The position numbers and the translations under genes were made by a program. DNA of 31,529 nt from a virus, in the IMG/VR virus record IMGVR_UViG_3300035070_004257, positions 1 through 31,529 of that record; one strand, given 5' to 3'. Under the pieces are notes generated by a model. It saw nothing but the letters and a program-made list of their open reading frames with translations, searched no databases and was not told the origin of the DNA. Positions 6,481 through 14,027 of the stretch are shown here, piece after piece. How positions within the stretch are numbered: the first letter of the stretch is position 1; each line of letters starts with the position of its first letter.

Positions 6481-8579
6481 GCATCGAAACCCGCCTACGC
6501 TACAGTTTGGCCCACTGGCTGCTCAAAGCCAGCCAGATCCAGACCTTGAACACGCTGACCTTCCCCGGCTGGCAGCGCGCCAGTGATACGCTGCTGCGTG
6601 GCTTTGAGGCGCTGACCCGCGAGGGCTATCAAAAAAACGCGGTGGTGTTTGCGTGTCTTTCAGCGCTCGCTTTTGATTTTCCTGAGCCGCCGCTCCTGGT
6701 CTACGGAGAAGACAGCGACGACGCTAAGGCGCTCCCAAAGCACCCTTTACGAAAGCTCATCGCCCGGCCCAATGCCTTCATGGGTGAGCGTGAGCTGTGG
6801 ATGTATACGATGGTTTATTTGGGGATTGGGGGCAATGCCTACTGGCATAAGGTGCGGAATGCGCGTGGGCAGGTGATTGAGCTCTGGCCCTATCACACCC
6901 TGGCGATTCAGCCCTATACCGATCCGACCACACCCCACTGGATTGACCACTACCTGCATACGACCGCTGATGGTCGTCAAATCGCTGTCCCTGTTAAAGA
7001 TATTGTGCATTTCAAATGGCCTAGTGTTGATATGGCTCAGCCCTGGCTTGCCCAGCCGCCATTGTTGGCCGTCAGCGCGGAAGTCGGTGCGGATAATGAG
7101 ATGACCCTGTATCTCCAGTCGCTGATGCTCAACGATGCCATTCCGCGCACCATTTTGGTGCAAAATCCCAATCGCTTCATGTCGCCTGACGAAATCGACC
7201 GCGCCAAAAATCAGTTTATGGCGAATTACGGGAGCAACAAGCGCGGCGGGGTCATGATTTTGGAGGCAGGCACCGAAATCAAGCGCCTCGGCCTTGACTT
7301 GCAAGAGATGGCCTTTGATGCCATGCATAAGGTGCCAGAGAAGCGCATTGCCGCCGCGTTTCGGGTGCCGTTGAGCGTGGCGGGGATTGGCGACGATCCG
7401 ACCTACAGCAACTCAGAAGAAGCCTACAGCCGCTATATCCGCTCCACGCTTGCCCCGCTCTGGAAGCTGACCGATGATGAGGTGCAAAACAGCCTCGGTG
7501 ATGAATTCGGCGTGTGGGTTGAGCGTGATTTAACCAAAGTAAGCGCCCTGCAAGAAGATCAAAATCAGCTCTGGGGACGCGTGAATAGTGCATTTCAGGC
7601 GGGGCGGCTCACGCTCAATCAAGCTAATCAACTCTGTGGGTTGCCGCCTGTTCCTGGGGGCGACATGTATCTCTGGTCAGCGAGTGTCTTTCCTGTGCCC
7701 GCTGCGCAGGTAGGTGCGATGGCGACGGCTGAGGCAGAAGCGGCGCTCAGACCACCTACACCACCCGTGCAGGCGCTTCCTGCTCCCGATCCTACAAACA
7801 ACGAGACTGATCTGTCCAATGATAACGATGTGACCGATGTCCCCAAACAGGCTGAAAAGGCATCGCTGGCAACCGCGCGCCGCCTGGCCCGTGCGCTCCA
7901 GCGTATTCGGCGACGGATTGAGCCGCGCTGTGAGAAGGCGATTGCAGGGTATTTTGCTGACCTTGCTGAGGTCATGGTACAACGTGCCGAAAATAGCGCG
8001 AAAAATAATAACTTACCGACCATTGAGCAACTCTTTTTGGAAATTGACGGAGTCAAGCTCGTCGATCTGCTCCAGCGCTACTATCTTGAGATTATCCAGG
8101 CCAGTTGGGAAACCTGGAATATCAGCATTGGCATTGAAGCAGCGTTTGAGCAGACTGATCCCGCCGTCGTTGCAACACTTGCACATGCTGGCTTGCAAGT
8201 ACGCCAAATCAATGACACGACGCTAACCGCGCTGCGTGACCTGTTGCAGTATGGGGCCGATCAAGGATGGTCACTGGAGCAGCTCGTTGAAGGCACTGCC
8301 GATCATGTGGGTCTTCGAAAAATTATTACCGAAACGTATGCAGGTCGGGCGCGAACCATTGCGCGTACCGAATTAGGGACGGCGCAGCAACATTGTGCCA
8401 TTGAGCGCTATCACGCCGCAGGGATTGATCAGGTCTATGTCCATGATAATGGCATGGATGACAGCGATCCGCGCTGTACTGCCCTCAATGGCACAATACA
8501 GAGTTTGGACTGGGCACGCCAAAATCGGTTGCAGCATCCGAACTGTGTGCGCTGCTTTGCGCCGTATGTGGAGGAGTGA
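6477..8579 (+). CDS. Portal protein fused to a Mu gpF-like head morphogenesis domain
   Basis: Residues about 1-420 are an HK97-type portal, the dodecameric gate for DNA (for example VVFACLSALAFDFPEPP, LPKHPLRKLIARPN, GEREL, VPLSVAGIGDDPTYSNSEE). A Pro/Asp/Asn-rich linker covers about 430-475. Residues about 480-700 form a helical region ending in a MuF (SPP1 gp7-like) domain: RTELGTAQQH, DDSDPRCTALNG and the terminal HPNCVRCFAPYVEE. In most phages these are two genes. No stop or frameshift separates them here, so this is a real fusion. It shares its last base with the next start. Confidence 0.9.
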   Translation: MSIETRLRYSLAHWLLKASQIQTLNTLTFPGWQRASDTLLRGFEALTREGYQKNAVVFACLSALAFDFPEPPLLVYGEDSDDAKALPKHPLRKLIARPNAFMGERELWMYTMVYLGIGGNAYWHKVRNARGQVIELWPYHTLAIQPYTDPTTPHWIDHYLHTTADGRQIAVPVKDIVHFKWPSVDMAQPWLAQPPLLAVSAEVGADNEMTLYLQSLMLNDAIPRTILVQNPNRFMSPDEIDRAKNQFMANYGSNKRGGVMILEAGTEIKRLGLDLQEMAFDAMHKVPEKRIAAAFRVPLSVAGIGDDPTYSNSEEAYSRYIRSTLAPLWKLTDDEVQNSLGDEFGVWVERDLTKVSALQEDQNQLWGRVNSAFQAGRLTLNQANQLCGLPPVPGGDMYLWSASVFPVPAAQVGAMATAEAEAALRPPTPPVQALPAPDPTNNETDLSNDNDVTDVPKQAEKASLATARRLARALQRIRRRIEPRCEKAIAGYFADLAEVMVQRAENSAKNNNLPTIEQLFLEIDGVKLVDLLQRYYLEIIQASWETWNISIGIEAAFEQTDPAVVATLAHAGLQVRQINDTTLTALRDLLQYGADQGWSLEQLVEGTADHVGLRKIITETYAGRARTIARTELGTAQQHCAIERYHAAGIDQVYVHDNGMDDSDPRCTALNGTIQSLDWARQNRLQHPNCVRCFAPYVEE

Positions 8580-8770
8580 TGCTTGCACGTGCCAAACCAG
8601 CAACCCGCGCCGATGTACTCCGCATGGCTGAGAAGCTACGCCGTGCTTCACGGCTGCTCGAAGTCCATGCCAAGCGCTGTACCGAGATAGAAGCGCCAGC
8701 GCATGCCCAGGCCATGCGACAAGCCAGGTGCATGGTGCGCGCTGAGTTTGAGCAGCCTGAGCCAACCTAG
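8579..8770 (+). CDS. Small basic hypothetical protein (63 aa)
   Basis: ATG overlaps the portal stop by one base and follows GGAGGAG. An alternative GTG three bases upstream is less well placed. The protein is a single helical, Ala/Arg-rich chain with two Cys (HAKRCTEIEAP, QARCMVRAEF). It may be a minor head or scaffold factor given its place between portal and protease, but no family is recognised. Confidence 0.6.
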   Translation: MLARAKPATRADVLRMAEKLRRASRLLEVHAKRCTEIEAPAHAQAMRQARCMVRAEFEQPEPT

Positions 8771-8848
8771 ACAGATGTGTTATACTACTGGTAACAACTG
8801 AATGCCCGTTTTTTTTGAACCGGCCCTGTTTCTGTATCTGGGTATTGA

Positions 8849-8880
8849 CCCCGCTACAGCAGCGGGGCCTTTTTCGTTTC
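8849..8880 (+). terminator. Intrinsic terminator inside the late operon
   Basis: CCCCGCT (8849-8855), loop ACAGC, AGCGGGG (8861-8867), then CCTTTTTCGTTT. It stops ten bases before the protease start codon and immediately before its GGAG site. A TATACT at 8781-8786 could be the -10 of a promoter upstream, but its -35 is poor. Confidence 0.85.
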
Positions 8881-8890
8881 TGGAGTACCG

Positions 8891-9700
8891 ATGGAGCGTA
8901 AACATAGTCCGCAGTACGTGAAACAAATTCAGGGTCGCACGGTCACTGGTATTTTTAGCGTGTTTGGCAATCTCGACAGCTACAACGATGTCGTGTGGCC
9001 CGGTGCTTTTACCAAAACCATGCAGGAGCGGGCTGGGCGCATTGTGCATCTCTGGCAGCACGATATGGTCTCACCGCCGATTGCGAAGATTACGGGCCTG
9101 CGCGAGCTGAGTCGCGCTGAGTTGCCGACTGAGCTGCTGCGCGATTACCCTGAAGCGTCAGGCGGTGCCGAAGTCACTCGTGAGTATTTGGACACGCCGC
9201 GTGCTGATGAGGTGTTGAAGAATATCGCCGCTGGGGTGCCATTGCAGATGTCCTTCGCCTTTGATGCGGTCAAATACGATTTTCAGGAGCTGGACGGGGC
9301 AAAATACGACTGGGAGCAGCAGCGCAATGTGCGCGAAATTCGCCTCTGGGAAACCAGCGATGTCTTGTGGGGCGCGAATGAAGCGACCGTCGCCGCGAAA
9401 GCTGATAGCCCGCTACTGCTCCGACAGCTGCATGGCCTGGTGCAGCAGCTCACCCAGGCACACAAAGCCGGATCGCGCCATAGTGCGCAAGATATAGAGC
9501 TCATTAATCAGATTGTGGCATCAGGGATCGCGCTTGGGGCAACCAATGCCACGCTTATGCATAGGTTGGATGATTTGCTTGACGAGAGCGCCAAAAGTCG
9601 AGCCGCAGCGCCTGCACTCACTCGGAGCGATAGTCGTCACCTGTATCTCGCATGGCAGGAGCGCATGCATGCGCTCCGTGAAGCAGGAGTATTTGTATGA
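8891..9700 (+). CDS. HK97-family prohead maturation protease
   Basis: This serine protease digests the scaffold or delta domain and matures the capsid. Motifs typical of the family are visible: VTGIFSVFGNLDSYNDVVWPGAF, with the substrate-pocket fold following; the catalytic His in HLWQHD (H57); and the catalytic Ser in PLQMSFAF (S121). The C-terminal 100 residues are helical and may act as the scaffold part. The ribosome binding site GGAG directly follows an intrinsic terminator, and the gene overlaps the capsid gene as ATGA. Confidence 0.92.
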   Translation: MERKHSPQYVKQIQGRTVTGIFSVFGNLDSYNDVVWPGAFTKTMQERAGRIVHLWQHDMVSPPIAKITGLRELSRAELPTELLRDYPEASGGAEVTREYLDTPRADEVLKNIAAGVPLQMSFAFDAVKYDFQELDGAKYDWEQQRNVREIRLWETSDVLWGANEATVAAKADSPLLLRQLHGLVQQLTQAHKAGSRHSAQDIELINQIVASGIALGATNATLMHRLDDLLDESAKSRAAAPALTRSDSRHLYLAWQERMHALREAGVFV

Positions 9701-10962
9701 AAGAAAAATATCAGGCACTGCTCAAGCAGATTGGCACGCTCAATAGCGAAGTCAAGAGCATTTTTGACGCCGCTGGCGACGAGTCGCTGAGCGCTGAGCA
9801 GTACAAGACCGTGACGGAAAACAATCGCAAGATTGAAGAGCTGGAGCATCAGGCGAAAGAGCTGCTGGATCAGATCGGCATACGCGAAAGCACAGATCGC
9901 CGCGCTGCGCAGGATTCGCAGGCCGTTAATCGCTTAGGCCACAGCGCAACAGCCGACACACGCCAGCGCCCTGCTGCCACTATCGGCGAGGCGCTGTTTC
10001 AAGATGCGGAGTTTGCGACATGGCATAAGAAGGTTGCTGCCAATGGGGGCGTGAGTCGGGCGCAGTTCGGCAATAGCCCGGCGGCACAGCTGAAAACGCT
10101 GCTGACGGGGCTGAGCAGCACGAGCGCAGGGGCCTTTGTCGAAACGGAACGCCTTGGGATTGTGGATACAGGCACGTATTACCGTCCCTTGCGAGTCGTT
10201 GATTTGCTCACCCGTGGCAGCACCGGTAGTGACACGGTGGAGTATGTTCGTGAGGGTATGCATACCAACAACGCCGCTCCGGTGCCAGAGGCGACCGCAA
10301 CAACTGGCGTATCGGGTACGAAACCTGAAAGCGCGATGCTCTTTTCCGTGGTGACAGAGGCGGTCAAAACCATTGCCCACTGGATTCCCGCCACCCGCCG
10401 TGCCCTCGCTGATGCGGCTCAAATTCGCACCTTGATCGATAGCTTTTTGCGCTATGGCCTGGATGAGGCATTAGAGCGGCAAGTGCTCAATGGCGACGGG
10501 ATAGGTGAGAATTTTTTGGGTATTTTGGAGACCCCTGGCATTCAGGCGCAAGCCTACACCACCGACATTTTAGTTACGACTCGCAAAGCCCGTACCAAGG
10601 TGCTGCTGGGCGGGCGCACGAACCCGAACGCCTTCCTGATGCATCCGCTCGACTGGGAAGCCTTTGACCTCCTGAAAGACAACGAAGCCCGCTACTACTT
10701 CGGTGGGCCGAGTGTGTTGGGCAATCCCCGTTTGTGGGGCCTGCCAGTTGTTGAGACCGAAACCATTGCCCAGGGTGTGGCGCTCACGGCGAATTTTCGC
10801 TTCGCAGCGCTGTGGCTCCGCATGGCAGCGCAGATTCTTGTGTCTGATAGCCACGCCGATTTCTTCGTGCGCAACTTGATTGCCATTCTCGCAGAAGAGC
10901 GAGCCGCCTTCGGGGTCATTCGACCAGCCGCATTTGTAGAAATTGACTTGACTCCAACATAG
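9697..10962 (+). CDS. HK97-fold major capsid protein
   Basis: It is the building block of the icosahedral shell. Residues 1 to about 70 are a coiled coil (YQALLKQIGTLNSEV, NNRKIEELEHQAKELLDQI), the usual delta/scaffold domain. From about residue 130 the HK97 fold follows, with the E-loop and P-domain (DTGTYYRPLRVVDLLTRG; KTIAHWIPATRRALADA; LERQVLNGDG; ILVSDSHADFFVRNLIAILAEERAAF). At 421 residues it is the usual length. The protease directly upstream is consistent with cleavage near residue 110-130. Confidence 0.95.
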   Translation: MKEKYQALLKQIGTLNSEVKSIFDAAGDESLSAEQYKTVTENNRKIEELEHQAKELLDQIGIRESTDRRAAQDSQAVNRLGHSATADTRQRPAATIGEALFQDAEFATWHKKVAANGGVSRAQFGNSPAAQLKTLLTGLSSTSAGAFVETERLGIVDTGTYYRPLRVVDLLTRGSTGSDTVEYVREGMHTNNAAPVPEATATTGVSGTKPESAMLFSVVTEAVKTIAHWIPATRRALADAAQIRTLIDSFLRYGLDEALERQVLNGDGIGENFLGILETPGIQAQAYTTDILVTTRKARTKVLLGGRTNPNAFLMHPLDWEAFDLLKDNEARYYFGGPSVLGNPRLWGLPVVETETIAQGVALTANFRFAALWLRMAAQILVSDSHADFFVRNLIAILAEERAAFGVIRPAAFVEIDLTPT

Positions 10963-10976
10963 AAAAGGGTAGTGCT

Positions 10977-11483
10977 ATGGGCCTCGTGAGTGTTGCTGAG
11001 CTGCGCGCAGTCGTGACATCGGCGCTGACCGATGCGCAGCTGCAAACGGTGCTTGACCGCGAAGAGCGGGAAATGATCACACGCACGGGGCCGCATGGTG
11101 ACGGCGTGGACGGATTGACGCTTACGCTACGGAATCCGCTGGGACTGGTTATGCTCTTGCCACGCCCGTTGTCTCAGGTTATCAGCGTGGCAGAGCGCCA
11201 GCTCCCGAGTGATACACCAATGATTGTGCCATCAGATGGCTACTGGCTGGATTTTGGTAGTCTCAATCGTCTCAGCGGCGTGTGGGCTTCATTTGTGACC
11301 GTTGTTGGTATCCCTGCCGATCTGGATCGCCGTAAGAGCGTCCTGATCGAACTGGTGCGCCAGGCCTTGGAACAAACGGCGCTCAAAAGCGAAAGCGTGG
11401 CCGGGGAATATAGCTGGACAGCGCCGGACTGGGAGCGCCAGCGGGCTGATTTGTATCGTCGTTTGACCTTTATGAGTATCTAG
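10977..11483 (+). CDS. Head-tail connector / adaptor (HK97 gp6-like)
   Basis: It follows the capsid gene by 14 bases, in the position where connector proteins that bind the portal are found. The helical N-terminus (VSVAELRAVVTSALTDAQLQ) and the C-terminal helix with aromatic residues (ALEQTALKSESVAGEYSW) fit gp6/gp15-type adaptors. Length (168) is typical. The assignment rests on position and fold pattern more than on a diagnostic motif. Confidence 0.7.
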   Translation: MGLVSVAELRAVVTSALTDAQLQTVLDREEREMITRTGPHGDGVDGLTLTLRNPLGLVMLLPRPLSQVISVAERQLPSDTPMIVPSDGYWLDFGSLNRLSGVWASFVTVVGIPADLDRRKSVLIELVRQALEQTALKSESVAGEYSWTAPDWERQRADLYRRLTFMSI

Positions 11484-11484
11484 C

Positions 11485-11856
11485 ATGGCGCTCGGATCGC
11501 ATCTTAGTCACACCTGCATGATTGCACGAGCCGTGAGCACCACTGATGCCTACAATGCCCGCACAGTCGTGTATTCCGTGCATCACGCGGCGTGTCCCTG
11601 TCGATTGGTCACGCGCACGCAGCAGGCTCCACTGGGATCGCTGGCTGAGCGGCCCGTCAGCACCCGCTATACCCTGTTGGTGTTACCGGACACTGATCTG
11701 CGGGTGACGGATCGTATATGCGATGTCGTGTTTGATGACAGCACGAACGATGCTGGGCCGTTTACGGTGATCAGTGTCGTGGCCCGGCGTATCGCCCGGA
11801 AGGGTATCGTGCATCTCTCAGCAGAGCTAGAACGGGTAGGAGACAACTATGGATGA
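11485..11856 (+). CDS. Head closure / head-tail joining protein
   Basis: It starts one base after the connector stop. It is a small all-beta protein of 123 residues (TRYTLLVLPDTDLRVTDRIC, AGPFTVISVVARR), the pattern of SPP1 gp16-like head closure proteins that plug the connector. It contains several Cys (HAACPC). It overlaps the next start by eight bases. Confidence 0.65.
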   Translation: MALGSHLSHTCMIARAVSTTDAYNARTVVYSVHHAACPCRLVTRTQQAPLGSLAERPVSTRYTLLVLPDTDLRVTDRICDVVFDDSTNDAGPFTVISVVARRIARKGIVHLSAELERVGDNYG

Positions 11857-12079
11857 AACGGAGCTGGAACAGTTGCCTCGCTTGTATGCCTATGGGCGGG
11901 TATGTGTCGAGCTTGAAGCTGTTCGCAGGATCATTCGGCGGATTGGGCCAAGCGAGGTGAAAGATGGCGAACAGCACTCTCCATTGGCAGGGACCACAAG
12001 TATTGGAGCAGATCGTCAGTCAGCTGATCACGCGCCTCGACCGCGCCGACCTGCTGATCGAGGCGAAAGCGAAGGCTGA
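11849..12079 (+). CDS. Small overlapping hypothetical protein (76 aa)
   Basis: The ATG follows TAGGAG at good spacing and overlaps the preceding gene. The first 39 codons (MDETELEQLPRLYAYGRVCV, then a basic helix) are unique. The remaining half runs in another frame through the start of the gp10-like gene for 116 bases and is low-complexity (HAPRPRRPADRGESEG). The N-terminal half is probably the functional part. This unusually long overlap could be needed to couple translation of the next gene. Confidence 0.5.
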   Translation: MDETELEQLPRLYAYGRVCVELEAVRRIIRRIGPSEVKDGEQHSPLAGTTSIGADRQSADHAPRPRRPADRGESEG

Positions 12080-12284
12080 GCTGTATCCGGGGCACGGCAA
12101 AATCACAGGCACCTTGCAGCGCAGTATTCAGCACAACCCGGCTCGACGGCAGGGCATGCGGATTGTGGGTGGCGTCAAAACCGCAGGGGTGCCCTACGCC
12201 GCACTCATCCATCGCCGCTATCGCTATCTTCAGCAGGGTTTTCAAAAAGCGCGGCCCAGCTTTGCAGGAATCTTTCGATCATGA
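11964..12284 (+). CDS. HK97 gp10-like minor tail / neck protein
   Basis: It starts after GAGG inside the preceding frame. It is 106 residues with the short gp10-family pattern: a helical N-terminus (VLEQIVSQLITRLDRADLLI), then TGTLQRSIQHNPARR, YAALIHRRYRYLQQGF and a basic C-terminus. Proteins of this family sit between head closure and tail terminator in many siphophages, exactly as here. Confidence 0.65.
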   Translation: MANSTLHWQGPQVLEQIVSQLITRLDRADLLIEAKAKAELYPGHGKITGTLQRSIQHNPARRQGMRIVGGVKTAGVPYAALIHRRYRYLQQGFQKARPSFAGIFRS

Positions 12285-12739
12285 TTGACCCAGTTGCGAC
12301 GGTTATTGCCTATCTCATTGCTGCGCCAGAGCTGGCCACGCTGGAAGGTCGCATTGCCGCCAAGCACAAATTTGGTATGGTCAGCGACGCAGGGCTGCCC
12401 GTCGATGATCGCTGGACACTCGGTCAGCAAGCGCTCCGTATCCAGCCTATCGAGAGCGAAGCCGACAGCACGACAGCGCGTTATACGCTCGATCTCCTTG
12501 CAACCTGCTATGGGGCGAGCCAGCAAGAGGCGATGGCGGTGGCGCTGCACCTGATTGCGGTCTGTCGGCGGACTGGGCGCACGATGGTGGGTACTGACGC
12601 AGGCATGGCGCTGCTGTATTACCTGCTCACAGCTGGAGCGCCAACCTTTGGGTTTGAAAGTATCGGTGAGGCACACGGCAGTGATATGGTGACGTTGACT
12701 TTGCGTACTGCGATTGCTGAATGTCCCGTTGGAAACTAA
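12281..12739 (+). CDS. Tail terminator / tail completion protein
   Basis: It is ATGA-overlapped with the gp10-like gene. At 152 residues, with an N-terminal helix (IDPVATVIAYLIAAPELATL), central strands and a helical pair, it fits the tail-completion (lambda gpU / DUF3168-like) group by size and position just before the tail tube gene. No diagnostic motif is visible. Confidence 0.6.
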   Translation: MIDPVATVIAYLIAAPELATLEGRIAAKHKFGMVSDAGLPVDDRWTLGQQALRIQPIESEADSTTARYTLDLLATCYGASQQEAMAVALHLIAVCRRTGRTMVGTDAGMALLYYLLTAGAPTFGFESIGEAHGSDMVTLTLRTAIAECPVGN

Positions 12740-12749
12740 GGAGTTATGT

Positions 12750-13328
12750 ATGGCATGTATGGAACCCTTTGCCCAAATTACGGGCACCGCCAAAATCTAT
12801 TTAGCACCTGAGCGCACCGCACCGCCTGCGATTAATGCACAGCCAGGTGTTGATTGGATCTATCTCGGCGAAACCGATGGTGATCAAAGTGTGGAGCACG
12901 CAGGTGAGTTGACCATGTTCCGCACCAACGAGCGCACGGGGCCACTCAAAGCCATTCGCCCCGAAGAAGATGTGACCATTGGCTTTACGCTGGTTGAGAC
13001 CACGCTCGAAAATTACGCTCGCGTCCTGCATCATGCTGATCTTGTGACGAGCAGCGCCGTGCCGGTTCCCGCAAAGCGCATGCCGTTTAAGCGTGGCGCA
13101 TGTCCGACCGTCTACGCACTGCTAATGATCGGTGATGCGGATAGCCCCTATGGGCTGTATCCCGCGTACAACTATTTCCCACGTGTGGTAAGCGCTGCTG
13201 AGCCAGAAGTGACCCGTGCCAAAGATGATCGCCGCGCCCTGGAGTGTTCGTATATCGTCCTCGAAGATCCGCAGCAAACGGCGGGCGACGAGCTGGGGTG
13301 GGCCGTGGCCCAGACCGGAGCCGCATAA
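12750..13328 (+). CDS. Major tail (tube) protein
   Basis: The start MACMEPFAQITGTAKIYLAP follows AAGGAG. An earlier in-frame Met inside the previous gene is rejected. At 192 residues with alternating beta strands (VDWIYLGETDGDQSV, LTMFRTNERTGPL, EEDVTIGFTLVETTLENYA) it is a typical siphophage tail-tube subunit, forming hexameric rings around the tape measure. Its position directly before the frameshifted chaperone genes supports this strongly. The stop shares one base with the next ATG (TAATG). Confidence 0.8.
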   Translation: MACMEPFAQITGTAKIYLAPERTAPPAINAQPGVDWIYLGETDGDQSVEHAGELTMFRTNERTGPLKAIRPEEDVTIGFTLVETTLENYARVLHHADLVTSSAVPVPAKRMPFKRGACPTVYALLMIGDADSPYGLYPAYNYFPRVVSAAEPEVTRAKDDRRALECSYIVLEDPQQTAGDELGWAVAQTGAA

Positions 13329-13768
13329 TGAGTGACCGATCCTTTCGGCTCAGCGATCTTATTCCTGAGCCGCTCACCTTTACCGATGATATGGTTGGTG
13401 GGGATGGCACCGTCTATGATGTGCTGACCCTCGATCTCCTGAGTGAGCAGGATGTGTCCCGCATGTTTGTGCTCCAGCGCCGCATGACTCGTGCCTTTAC
13501 GGCAGAGCAACATGATGAAGCCTTGCAGGCGATCAATGAACTGATCCAAATGCTGGTACCAAAGCTGAGTGGTGATCGCGTGGCAGCAATACCACTCACC
13601 CTCAAAACACATTTTCTGGATTGGTGGCGACAGCAGCATCAACAGAAGCAGCAGGAGGCGCATGACCCAAAAGTGACAGGGGAGACGATCTCCCCGACCC
13701 GCGTCCAGCGCGGCAAGCGTTCGCCCGCCTCGTCGCCACCTACGGACTCGACCCCGCCCGACTCGTGA
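13328..13768 (+). CDS. Tail assembly chaperone, short form (gpG-like, 146 aa)
   Basis: It lies between tail tube and tape measure, where lambda G/GT-like chaperones are found. The N-terminal domain is compact (FRLSDLIPEPLTFTDDMV, ALQAINELIQMLVPKL). The zero-frame C-terminus after the slippery site is low complexity (SPASSPPTDSTPPDS), typical of an unselected tail. It contains a slippery heptamer and hairpin (13666-13695), so part of the ribosomes should shift to make the long form. Confidence 0.8.
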   Translation: MSDRSFRLSDLIPEPLTFTDDMVGGDGTVYDVLTLDLLSEQDVSRMFVLQRRMTRAFTAEQHDEALQAINELIQMLVPKLSGDRVAAIPLTLKTHFLDWWRQQHQQKQQEAHDPKVTGETISPTRVQRGKRSPASSPPTDSTPPDS

Positions 13769-14022
13769 GCATGCCGCGCTGGATGGTGATGGTATTAAGC
13801 GAGGAATTGCACGCCATTGAGGCAGGGCGCATGCGCCAGATGACGACAGCCAGTATTGCGCCGCATCTCACGCCACCAGCACGGCGCGATCTGCTCCGCA
13901 CGCTGGATCGGCTGTATCAGGGATCACGGGAGGTTCCGCTGCCAATGCCGAAGGTTGGCCATGATCCAGCAGCGGCAGCGGCCTATTTTGCAGCGCGGGG
14001 CATTCGTGTTCGTACAGGATAA
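13328..14022 (+). CDS. Tail assembly chaperone, -1 frameshift product (gpGT-like, 231 aa)
   Basis: Codons 114-115 are decoded CCA AAA within C CCA AAA (13666-13672). After slipping back one base the frame continues AGT GAC AGG without a stop to 14022, giving 115 + 116 residues. The new part (RQAFARLVATYGLDPARLV, SMPRWMVMVLSEELHAIEAG) looks like real protein, unlike the zero-frame tail. The T part is expected to bind the tape measure. A GTG at 13765 could start the second half alone, but no Shine-Dalgarno precedes it, so the frameshift is the better model. Confidence 0.85.
13666..13695 (+). promoter_or_regulatory. Programmed -1 ribosomal frameshift signal
   Basis: Slippery heptamer CCCAAAA (X XXY YYZ in the zero frame) at 13666-13672, a six-base spacer GTGACA, then the perfect hairpin GGGGAG (13679-13684), loop ACGAT, CTCCCC (13690-13695). 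Heptamer phase, spacer length and structure all match canonical -1 signals. Confidence 0.9.
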
Positions 14023-14027
14023 TTATC

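Noticed and set aside
13765-14022. Independent gene starting GTG at 13765
   Set aside because: No Shine-Dalgarno before the GTG, and a canonical -1 slippery site and hairpin upstream feed this frame, which is open without a stop from the slip site.
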